A DNA stretch of 64,000 nucleotides from an uncultured Flavobacteriaceae bacterium. GTDB lineage: Bacteria > Bacteroidota > Bacteroidia > Flavobacteriales > Flavobacteriaceae. The notes beneath the pieces are model-generated. The model worked only from the letters and a program-made list of their open reading frames with translations, had not been told where the DNA came from and did not search any database. This document shows positions 51,162 to 60,800 of this stretch, in pieces. The stretch covers positions 1 through 64,000 of the forward strand of contig CANMSB010000004.1 in the NCBI GenBank assembly GCA_947500445.1. The letters are read 5' to 3'. Numbering within the stretch: the stretch's first letter is position 1; each line of letters begins with the position of its first letter. The position numbers and the translations under genes are program-made.

Positions 51162-53075
51162 TTAATTTTTGATAACAAATGGGGTACTCTTGGTGGTGCC
51201 TTGTGAAAAAGTGATATTAAGAATGTACATTCCTGCTCCCATGGCAGAAACATCCAGTACAGGTTCAGTGACGGCGGGCAGGTCATTTGCCGTGAACCGA
51301 CGGACAATTTTGCCTTGTAAGTTAAAAATGTTGATTTCTTTGATAGTGTTTTGAAACAGTTCGCTATTCAGTTGAAGAACGTCCTTCGTTGGGTTGGGAA
51401 ATACTAATAAAGACGTGTCGGAGTTTTTTACGACACTTTCGGAGGCAACTATTTTTGAACTTGCACCTTGGAATACTGAAATGTTATCGACGAAAGCGTC
51501 CCCTGTACTGTTCTTGCGTCTCCAGACTCCCACAACGGCGGTACCGTAGACGTTAGGTGCTTTGAAACTGACCGATTTTGTTTTCCAATTTCGAGTTGTT
51601 GCGCCAATACTATGAGTAGCGATAATATTATCTTTATAATCCCTAAACTGAACAAAAACTGTTACCCCGCCATCGGCCCGATCTGATTTCAGATCTGCTT
51701 TCAGGGTATAATTCCGGTTGGGTAGAATGCGATAGCGCAAATCTCTCTTTATGGAAGTAGCGTTTGGAGTTGCGTTCGCTTTTAAGAACTTGTTTTTGCC
51801 TTCTGTACGTATTTCGGCAGTTCCACTGATATCCCAATGCACAGGTTTGTCGTTAAAATTACCATTCAAAACAATTGGGTCTTTGTAATCGAGTGTATAC
51901 ACTTGTACATCAGTAGGTTGAAGTAGTCCCTCCAATATATTTCCATTTAAGCTTAGTGTATGTCTTCGTCCATTTTTTTTAAATAATGGTTTTAGGTTTG
52001 ATACGTTGTTTGGAAGATCTTCGATAGAAATATATCGCTCAGCGTTTCCTCGTACTTCCTGAAAAGAGTTTACAACGATTACATATACTTTGTCTCCAAA
52101 AATCCAATAGCCATAATACACGTCATAATTGGGATTAAATGGTGAAAAATGCAATTGACCAAAGAGCAATACTTGTTCTATACTGCGCAGTTCGTTCTTA
52201 ATTTGTATCGACTTTTCCCATATGTCCGGTTTGTCAATGTTTAAACCGTTTTCGGTGGCGACATTTGTTTTCCCGAAAGTGTAGTAAAAAATTGATTTAG
52301 CCCCTGCGATAACGCCTAAATACGTATGAGCATCAAATTCGCTTGGAGTCAGCCAACGTTGGCCGTCTTTAAAAAAGTCGTTGTTGTTTGTAGTTTGTCC
52401 GTGGAGTACGGGAACTTTATCCCATAACCGACTTGCCTTGACCAAGGTCAATGTACCTACATAGGTATTGTGTAACCACGCGCTGCTAACAGGATAGCTT
52501 TGTACTCCGGGTGCATCAGCCGAGGACACATATTCAGGATCGGTACTGAATATAGCTGCGGAAGAGCTGTGAAAGGTAAGGTGGTCATTATCTAAACGTT
52601 TCACCAACTCTTGTTTATCATTCAGCTGTTTCGCAGTTAGCCTAAATACATCATCACTGTGATAATATCCTAAAAAAGAGGGGTTGTTTCTAATGTTATT
52701 TCCTTGATCGGTAAATATCACGTCATCGGCCGGACTTAAGTTGGGAGATATAGGTGCTGTACTTCCAAAAAGCCCATAGGCCACTCTGACGTCATACGCA
52801 TCGGCGGTATTAAAAACATTGGTCAAACGACCGAAAAGTGATTTAGGTACCCCGTAGGTAATCATATCAAAACCGGAATTTCCCAAAACTTCAACGGCTG
52901 ATTCCTTTTTTTCTATCTCATTAAACTCCATCCAGTATCCTATGGGAAAGATAGCCTCCCCATTATGGATGACATTGCCCTTGTGGCGCCAGGTTTCATT
53001 CTGAGCGGATAGGAAGGTGCCATTGGTGATGACAAAAAGTAATGCTAGTAATGCGGAATGTGATAACTTTTTCAT
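51162..53075 (-). CDS. T9SS-secreted putative TIM-barrel glycoside hydrolase with CBM
   Basis: A 637-residue protein: signal peptide (1-24, FLSAQ), a TIM-barrel-like region (about 25-390) starting FPIGYWMEFNEIEKKESAVEVL with FLGYYHSDDV, VQSYPVSS and SEFDAHTYLGVIAGAKSIFYYTFG at strand-end positions usual for catalytic loops. A beta-sandwich CBM-like domain follows (about 400-535, VLNGNFNDKPVHWDI to FVDNISVF), then a T9SS tail (FPNPTKDVLQLNSE to TPFVIKN). I cannot place it in a numbered GH family. Codons are more AT-rich than in the alginate genes. Confidence 0.7.
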   Translation of the reverse strand: MKKLSHSALLALLFVITNGTFLSAQNETWRHKGNVIHNGEAIFPIGYWMEFNEIEKKESAVEVLGNSGFDMITYGVPKSLFGRLTNVFNTADAYDVRVAYGLFGSTAPISPNLSPADDVIFTDQGNNIRNNPSFLGYYHSDDVFRLTAKQLNDKQELVKRLDNDHLTFHSSSAAIFSTDPEYVSSADAPGVQSYPVSSAWLHNTYVGTLTLVKASRLWDKVPVLHGQTTNNNDFFKDGQRWLTPSEFDAHTYLGVIAGAKSIFYYTFGKTNVATENGLNIDKPDIWEKSIQIKNELRSIEQVLLFGQLHFSPFNPNYDVYYGYWIFGDKVYVIVVNSFQEVRGNAERYISIEDLPNNVSNLKPLFKKNGRRHTLSLNGNILEGLLQPTDVQVYTLDYKDPIVLNGNFNDKPVHWDISGTAEIRTEGKNKFLKANATPNATSIKRDLRYRILPNRNYTLKADLKSDRADGGVTVFVQFRDYKDNIIATHSIGATTRNWKTKSVSFKAPNVYGTAVVGVWRRKNSTGDAFVDNISVFQGASSKIVASESVVKNSDTSLLVFPNPTKDVLQLNSELFQNTIKEINIFNLQGKIVRRFTANDLPAVTEPVLDVSAMGAGMYILNITFSQGTTKSTPFVIKN

Positions 53076-53862
53076 GTCTTTTTTAATAGATTGTAGTTGT
53101 TTTTAAGTTTAAAGGGTATTTTTTGCTTCATTTGTGATGAATAGCCCGAAAAATGAAGACTTTCATTCCAATAAAAGGTATTGAGCTTCGGTTTTAGGGA
53201 GTCTTAGATAGTGTTCCGTATTGAAATCTTATTTTGATCTCTTGGATAGCCTGTTCAATAGGCGTATTACGATGACATCATTCGGAACATGTTCGGTGGA
53301 TATTATGTCCCTTCTTTAAAAACGAATCGGTACCGTTGAGCAGTGAATCTAGTAGTAAAGCAAACGTAAAGAAATCACTCTTTCGTATTATTCAAAAAAC
53401 GCTGGAATTTTGCATACAAAAAGGGAAAAACATCTGGTCTATCGTATACTAATAGAGAAACACCTTATATGACGTTAGCAAACGAACCGGGTTTATTAAA
53501 AGATGTAATTTCGAGGGGTAACTGTTTTTCATTTTAAGCATTTTAATGGTGAGTATAACGCCGAGTATGAAAACTTGTCTTGAAGTAGCTGTGCTTGGTC
53601 GAGCATTAACGCTGTTTGATATACGTAAAAAACGAAAGAAAAGATTACCAACAATAAAATTTTACAATGCAGTTTGAAAGCGGTAGGTAGCTAAACATTT
53701 GGGACAGAAGCAGTAGTGGTATTGAAGATGTGGCAGGCCAAATACGAAATAACACTATCAACAGCAGGGAAGGGATTTTATAGCTTTTAAAAAAATACAG
53801 GGCCTGACTTTTGGTAAGACCCTGATTGTCAAATATCTTTTGCGAAGTTAACCGGTGGGTAT
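53076..53862. other. Intergenic region without recognised genes
   Basis: Nearly 790 bases without a believable frame. It holds the promoter side of the hydrolase gene on the left and the terminator at 53798-53824 on the right. No repeats or tRNA-like folds were found by eye. Length and AT content could point to decayed genes. Confidence 0.5.
53798..53824 (-). terminator. Terminator of the GH74/BNR-like gene
   Basis: On the minus strand CAGGGTCT pairs with AGGCCCTG (one mismatch) around a loop with TACCAAAAG, followed by TATTTTTTT. The loop is the same as in the terminator at 26417-26440. Confidence 0.7.
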
Positions 53863-56800
53863 TTACTCTACAATCAGCTTAGTTGTCTGTTCGGTGTTTC
53901 CATCCCTAACAGTTACAAGATAAAGACCTGATGGTAACCGCAATGTTGAAGTATTTAAGGTTATTTCGGAACCGGTGACCGATTTTTGATACACCGACCT
54001 TCCTTGAAGATCAAAAATTTGGAGGGCTCTGGATACCCCTTCCTTGCCTAAGGAAACCGTGAAATCGCCCTTGGTGCCGTTGGGATAGATCCGTATTTCT
54101 TGATTATCCGAAATCGTACCGGTCAAACGCGGACTACCGCCCTGTGTCAATTCAAAATCATCGGCAAAGCCGGTTTGTCCATTACCGATCCATAGGTAAA
54201 CTTCCGCTTCGGTATTGTTGGCTCCCGTAGTAAACGTCAGGGTGTTTTCTGTCCATGTCGTGGCAGTTAGGGCGAGCTGTTGGTCGTCCCCACTACGATT
54301 TACCCCGGCATACATCGTATTCCCGTTGTTGGTTTTGCTCCAAAAGCCTAAGGTGTAGGTGGTGTTTGGCGTTAAATCCGTAACTACTTGCGACAGGTAT
54401 CCGTCGGTATTGGCATTGCCTCCCATTCGTACCCCAAACTTTCCGGTTTTTCGGTTCCTCACCCGTACCGCGGCATTATAGGCGCCCCAAAACTCCAAAG
54501 GCGTATTTCGTTCAAAACCGGGATTTTGGATGAGATTTGCACTGTTTTCCTCCAATACGGTTACGTTTACGGTTGCGGTGGCATTGCCAAGGACCGCCCG
54601 AATAACAATTGCTGTATTGCCCGGCGATACGGCGGTTATGGTTCCGTTGGCATCCACCGTAGCGATGGAAGTATCGTTGGAACTATAGGAAACCGTTTTG
54701 TCCGTAGCGTTTGACGGGTTTACGACAACGGTCATGGCCTGTGTGGCATCCACCAGGAGTTCTGTTTCGTTTGGTGTAGCGGTGATATCGATAGGGGGTA
54801 TACTGATAGTTCCTATGGTCTCCAGCGAAATGTCATCGAGCCAAATCCATCCCGAAGGCATTTCAGATGCTTTCAAGGTCAGTGTTGCGGTGGTGTTCGA
54901 AGCCCCGGTAGAAAACGTAATATCGGTCTTTATCCAGGATAAGGTGGTAGCACTGTTTTTGGTTACCGTAGCGCCTCCAAAATCCGATGCCGAAACGGAC
55001 AGCGAACCGGAAGTACCGTCAACATAGGTCCAAACCGTAATGGCATAGGTGGTATTGGGCGAAAGTCCGGTCAAGTCTTTCCGAAGCACATCGGATGAAG
55101 CGGTCAAAACGGCCCCGTAATTTCCGGTCCGTGCCGCCCAAGTTTCGATACCTGGCGTACCCGTGGTACCCCAACCGGACAGATTACCGGTTTCAAACCC
55201 GTAATTTTGGCCATTGCCTCCGGTCGTGCCTTCGGTAACAGTAATGGTCGACGTTGCCGTTTTGTTTCCATCCCGTGTGGTGGCCGTAACCGTTACGTTC
55301 CCTGGAGCGATGCCACTTACTTTTCCATTGGAATCGACCGTGGCAACAGCGGTATCGTCCGATGTCCAGGTTACTGCCTTGTTGGTGGCGTTTGCCGGGC
55401 TAACGGATTTTTGAAGTTGCACGGTCTCGCCTACCTGAACACTTGCGGTGCTTGGGGTCAATACGATTCCATTTACGGCTACGGTCGTTTCTCCGCCGGA
55501 AGTACCGGAAAAGACTCCGAACGATTCCGTACCGACATATACTTTGCCAAAAACTTCCTTATCACCGTCCATACCGCCTATGGTACCATAAGTGTCCAAG
55601 GGGAACGTCCCTATTTGTTGCCAGCTGGCCCCACGATCGGTAGAGCGGTAGTATCCGTCCTGACCATTGAACCGGCCCTGTACAAAAATGGTCGGATAAT
55701 CGTTCAATGCTTTTCCGATGCCGAAGTTGTAAACCACATTGTCCCCGGAAATGCTGGTAAAGGTAACCCCACCGTCAGTAGATAGCATTAAGGGGGAGTC
55801 TCTGTCATAACCTGCGGACCATAAAATATGGCCTTCCTTTCCCAATACAGGTTTCAATACCAAGTGAACGGCAGAGGCCGGCAAAGTACTGTTTACCTTG
55901 GTAAAGGATTGTCCCTTATCGGTAGATTTGAACAAGCCGCCTTCGATCCAGTGGTAAAAATAAAAGGTACTTGACGAAATGGCATCGGCGCAAATATTTT
56001 TTCGATTATGATAACGAACCGGGTGTCCGTTCCGTTCCGGAATACCCTGCGATTTTTGCCAGCTGACACCTCGGTTGGCGGTGTAATACAGGTTTGTCAG
56101 ATTTTCTTCCGAGGGTGCCACACCGGTAAAAAGTCCGGTATTGTTCATTAGGATGTTATTTGGGTCCGTACTCGAAACGGCAATGGAACCATAACCTTGT
56201 TCCAGCTTGTTCTGTTCTTTTTTGCCGGGCCAATCGGGCATGGATGCAAAACGGGTCCAGGTACGGCCACCATCGTCCGACCATCCGCTTGTTTCATGCT
56301 CTTTAAAGAAATTTTCATTGGACATGATGACGGCCATAAACTGGGGTGTTCCGGCACAATAATCGCCGTCCCAAGCCGATTGAAATTGATCGTCCGGAAA
56401 ATGCCTGTTCGGAAACTCATCTTCGTCCTCGATAACAAAAATGGGTCGGTCCATACTCAGTTGTACCAATTTTTGCCCTGGTGCTTTTATAACGTCTTTA
56501 CAGATCAGTTCCTCGATTCCCACGTTTCTGGAAATCCAGTTTACTTCACCTGCCGTCATCCCGTAGTCGGCATAGTATACCCCTGTTCCGTTGGACATCC
56601 ATAGCCTTCCGTTGACTTTTGGATCATGGACCACTTCGCCAACGGATAGAAAATTTTCTTCATCTGCCCAGGCCAACCAAGGAATGTCATTTGCGGTAAT
56701 ACTCTTCTCGTCATCGGTCGCTATCCATCCGCCATCACCTTGATTCTTGGAAGCATATAAGGTACCGGAAATGTTGGTGATCACTACATTATTGGCATCA

Positions 56801-57711
56801 AAAGGATCGACGGAGACATCGATGAGGAAGTTCGAAGGAGAGGGTAGGGTAGACCAGTTGCCATTTTTAAAACGAAACACCCCGCCATTGTAAGTGGTAT
56901 AATAAAACGTTCCGTCGGCGTCTATTGCGGTATCGGTTATTTGATAACTGCTACTCGGTGCCGACATTTTTCCCCAATTGGAACCCCCATTGGTACTGCG
57001 GTAAATACCGAGGTCGCGCACCGCTACATAAATGGTCGTTTTTTTTCCATTGGTGGTTGGGCTGGAAGCATCGATTTCGATACCGGTTATACCAAAAGGT
57101 GCCGTTCCGTCGGGAATAGCATTGATCTTGGTCCAATCGTTCCCGGCATTGGAAGTGAGGTAAAGGCCGTTTTCATTGGAACCATAATATACTACGTCCT
57201 TGTTTACGGGGTCTACGGTTATGCGCTCCCCGACAAGCTTGGAATCTTGACCGCTTTCATTGGAGAGGGTTTTTACATTAAGTGTGGTAGGGGTCCATGT
57301 ATCACCTTTATTATTACTGCGGTACATAATGTCGTTATACATCATATACACTCGATTCTCGTCCGAAGTAGCAGGGCGGATACTTGCCACCCCTTTAAAC
57401 GTTCTCGATTCGTCCGGTTCAAAAGCCCGGCCCAAGCCTACTTTTGAAGCGGGCATGGAGGTTACCGATAATAGCTGTTTCCATTCGGTGGAATTGCCCT
57501 GTAAGTCCAATCGGTAGGCACCGCCCACATCGGTCCGGCAATAGGCATAACGCCCATTTTTTTGAATGTCCATTCCGGTAACCCAGCCACCGGCCCCAAT
57601 TTTTACCCGTTTCCAGGTATAGTCCTGTGCGGTTGCCGAAAATGCCATTAGAAACAGAAGGATCCATGAGCATTGTACCGTTTTAAGAAGAAAGCTTTTT
57701 TTTGTTTTCAT
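53863..57711 (-). CDS. T9SS-secreted GH74/BNR-propeller protein with Ig-like and CBM domains
   Basis: Start taken at MKTKKSFLLKTVQ (57711), giving signal peptide ending FSATAQ. The N-terminal part (about 25-770) starts YTWKRVKIGAGGWVTGMDIQ and has YCRTDVGGAYR, the motif with the catalytic Asp of GH74 enzymes, plus many BNR repeats (SNNKGDTW, STNGGSNW, SDDGGRTW, STDKGQSF, STDRGASW). Then follow an Ig-like BIG_2 domain (about 790-865), a CBM-like module (about 870-1000), a second BIG_2 (about 1010-1085), a second CBM-like module (about 1090-1215), and a T9SS tail. It probably attacks xyloglucan-like or other beta-glucans outside the cell. It stands next to a hybrid two-component regulator. Confidence 0.8.
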   Translation of the reverse strand: MKTKKSFLLKTVQCSWILLFLMAFSATAQDYTWKRVKIGAGGWVTGMDIQKNGRYAYCRTDVGGAYRLDLQGNSTEWKQLLSVTSMPASKVGLGRAFEPDESRTFKGVASIRPATSDENRVYMMYNDIMYRSNNKGDTWTPTTLNVKTLSNESGQDSKLVGERITVDPVNKDVVYYGSNENGLYLTSNAGNDWTKINAIPDGTAPFGITGIEIDASSPTTNGKKTTIYVAVRDLGIYRSTNGGSNWGKMSAPSSSYQITDTAIDADGTFYYTTYNGGVFRFKNGNWSTLPSPSNFLIDVSVDPFDANNVVITNISGTLYASKNQGDGGWIATDDEKSITANDIPWLAWADEENFLSVGEVVHDPKVNGRLWMSNGTGVYYADYGMTAGEVNWISRNVGIEELICKDVIKAPGQKLVQLSMDRPIFVIEDEDEFPNRHFPDDQFQSAWDGDYCAGTPQFMAVIMSNENFFKEHETSGWSDDGGRTWTRFASMPDWPGKKEQNKLEQGYGSIAVSSTDPNNILMNNTGLFTGVAPSEENLTNLYYTANRGVSWQKSQGIPERNGHPVRYHNRKNICADAISSSTFYFYHWIEGGLFKSTDKGQSFTKVNSTLPASAVHLVLKPVLGKEGHILWSAGYDRDSPLMLSTDGGVTFTSISGDNVVYNFGIGKALNDYPTIFVQGRFNGQDGYYRSTDRGASWQQIGTFPLDTYGTIGGMDGDKEVFGKVYVGTESFGVFSGTSGGETTVAVNGIVLTPSTASVQVGETVQLQKSVSPANATNKAVTWTSDDTAVATVDSNGKVSGIAPGNVTVTATTRDGNKTATSTITVTEGTTGGNGQNYGFETGNLSGWGTTGTPGIETWAARTGNYGAVLTASSDVLRKDLTGLSPNTTYAITVWTYVDGTSGSLSVSASDFGGATVTKNSATTLSWIKTDITFSTGASNTTATLTLKASEMPSGWIWLDDISLETIGTISIPPIDITATPNETELLVDATQAMTVVVNPSNATDKTVSYSSNDTSIATVDANGTITAVSPGNTAIVIRAVLGNATATVNVTVLEENSANLIQNPGFERNTPLEFWGAYNAAVRVRNRKTGKFGVRMGGNANTDGYLSQVVTDLTPNTTYTLGFWSKTNNGNTMYAGVNRSGDDQQLALTATTWTENTLTFTTGANNTEAEVYLWIGNGQTGFADDFELTQGGSPRLTGTISDNQEIRIYPNGTKGDFTVSLGKEGVSRALQIFDLQGRSVYQKSVTGSEITLNTSTLRLPSGLYLVTVRDGNTEQTTKLIVE

Positions 57712-57893
57712 TGGGGTGAATTTTAGGTTTTCTACAAGTATTGCTGTTTCGAAAACCAATGTAGTGGATGCCCCCATACAAGCAGGACAATTTTAAAACG
57801 GAATAGGACAATTTTGGAAAGAAGGTGTTGTAAGCCCTTGTTTATGGGGTAGTTCGGGGCCAAAATACATCCTTTTGTAAACTGTTTGAGCCC

Positions 57894-60800
57894 TTAGCCC
57901 AATGTAGGGTCTGCATATTCCGTGGGGTTCACCCCGAACGTTTCCTTGAATACTTTTGCAAAATATGAAGAGTTGGAAAAACCGGTTTCATACATGATTT
58001 CGCGAATGGTACCCTGGTTGTTTTTGAGCAGAACGGCAGCACGTTTCAAACGTACATGCCGTATAAATTTACTGGGAACCAGATCCGTCAACGCGTTTAA
58101 TTTTCGATTCAACACCGGTTTGCTCATTCCCATTGCCTTACAAAATTGAACTACGTTAAAAGTACTGTCCGAAATATTGGCCTCCACTGCCGAAATTGCC
58201 TTTTTTAAGAACATGGCATCTTTTTCATGTAGCGCAATTTCCGACGGCAGGGTAAGCACCTCTCGCCTCAATCGTTGTTTGAGTTTGTTCCGGGTGTTTA
58301 GGATGTTACCGATTTTAAGCAGTAACATATCGGCATGGAATGGCTTGGTCAGGTAATCATCGGCCCCTGCACTCAAACCTTTAAGTTTGGCCGTATTGGC
58401 GGTTTTTGCAGTCAAAAGGAGTATGGGTATATGGCAGGTGTCCATACTGGACTTTAGTTTTTCGCACAATTGAAGGCCCGTCATATTGGGCATCATAACA
58501 TCGCTAATAACAAGGGCTACGTTCGTTTTTTTTAATTTTTCCATAGCCTGAAAGCCATCTGCCGCAACCATCACCTTATAGGTCTTGGTTAGGAGGGAGG
58601 CAATGTAATTGCGCATGTCCTCATTGTCCTCGACCAGTAAAATATTGGCCTGGGAAAGCTTTGATGTGGTGATGTCCGTAGCGGTTGGAATATTTGTCCC
58701 GTAACTACTAGTAGGACCATTTAATATCGTTTTCGTTTCCGTGACAGGCATTTCCCCTTCGGTATTGGCAGCTTGGTCGATCGGGATGCGTACGCTAAAC
58801 GTGGTGCCCTTTCCCAGGCAGCTTTCAAGTGCAATAGTCCCCTTGTGCAGTTCCACCAACTCCTTGGTCAAAGCCAGTCCGATTCCGGCCCCGTCCGGAT
58901 TTTTGGAAGCAGCGTTTTGCGCTCTATAATACCGGTCGAACAGCTTGGGTATGTTTTCCGTGGCGATACCGATTCCCGTATCCGTTACATTGATATGGAG
59001 CTTGCCTCGCGTTTGGGATACCAACAGTTTTACCGTTCCTCCAGGCCTTGTGTATTTTATGGCGTTGGATAAAAGGTTGTTCAGTATTTTATGCAATTTT
59101 TCAACATCGATAAAACCGAAGGTTACGGAAGCGTCGATACTAATATCGAAAGCGATTTGGTTTTTTGTTGCCAAAGGACGAAAACTGGTGCTAATTGTTT
59201 TTATGGTCAAAGGGAGGTTACAGCGTGTAATCTGTAACCGTACGATTCCCGACTCCAACTTTCGGATGTAGAGCAGTTCATTGGTTAGACTCAGCAAGCG
59301 ATTGGCGTTACGTTGTACGATCGAAAGTTGATTTCGAATATTCGAGGAAAGCGCACCGCTTTTTAACATTGTGGTCACAGGCCCCAAGATAAGGGTTAAC
59401 GGCGTTCTTAGTTCATGCGAGATGTTTGTGAAAAAATGCAATCGGCTTTCATTGGCCTGTTGTAGGTCGGCCGCAAGTTGTGAAATTTCTTCTTTTTGCT
59501 GAAACAGGGTTTCGGTTTTGGCCTCTAGTTGTTCGGTACGCATGGCAACCTCTCGTTGCAACAGTAATTTTTGGTCGCGAAGGGCCCTTGTCCTATATTT
59601 AAACCAAAGATACCCTAGGGCAAGTACACCGGCGAGAAGAAGAAAACGAAACCAAAGGGTACTCCAAAACGGGGGACGAACATGAAGATGGAAAGCGATG
59701 TTTTCCGAAGAAGCTTCTGCATCACCATTTTCGCCAATGATCTCAAACGTATAGTCCCCAGGGTTCAAGTTGGTGTATTCTACGAATTGTTGCCCCGAAA
59801 AGGCCGTTTTCCATGTGTTTTCAAAACCGACAAGACGGTATTTTAAAACGTTTTTTTCGGGGGCCGCATGATGTATTATGGTAAACCGGAAAGTAACATC
59901 GTTTTGGTCATGGGCCAGTTCTAAAGTCCGTTTTACGGCAAGGGTATCTGGCAAAATGGTCAATACCCCGTTCTTATCGGTCGGAGCGGTTCTATTACCG
60001 GAAACAGAAATCGCATTTAATATGACCCTTGGTTTGTGGGGATTGCTTTCGATGCCGTTGGGATGAAAATGTGTTACCCCTTCCGGTCCACCAAAAAACA
60101 AGCTGCCGTCCTTTGCTTTATAGCTGGCGCCCCGGTTAAATTCATCATCGGCAAGGCCATCCTCAAAGGTGAACACCCTTTTGGCACCGGTTTTAGGATG
60201 AAACCGGATGAGCCCCTCGTTGGTTCCCAGCCAAAGAAATCCCTTGTCGTCCTCCTCAATGGTGTTTATGGCATAATAGCTACCTGGGCCGTTCAGGTGG
60301 AAGTGCTCAAAAGTATCGTCTTTACTATTGAAGCGATCCAGGCTGCCCCCTTCGGTGCCTATCCATAATTGATTTTCAGTGTCTAAGTGAAGAGCGTTCA
60401 CCAAGTTCGACGAAATACTTGAAGAACGGTTTTCTTTATGTAGAAACTGTTGTACCTTCCCGGTTTTCGGGTGATAGGCTACCAAGCCTTCCTGATTGGT
60501 AGCGATATATAGCGTACCATCTTTTCCTTCTTCAAGGGCATTGCCAAAACCGTTGAATAGGGTTTCAAACCCCGTAGGTACTATTTTTTCGAAACCATCC
60601 GTTTCTGGCTTGTACAGGGCCAACAACCCGCTGGTAGCGGTAAACCAAAGATTTCGATCTTTCCCTTGTATTATATCCCGGACCGACCAAAGTGGAAAGG
60701 CCGTGGAATCGTTCAAACGATACGGATAATGTTTGAACCGGTTCGTTTGCGAATGAAGGTGACTCACCTTATAGTCATAATATCCCACCCAAAGGCGTTT

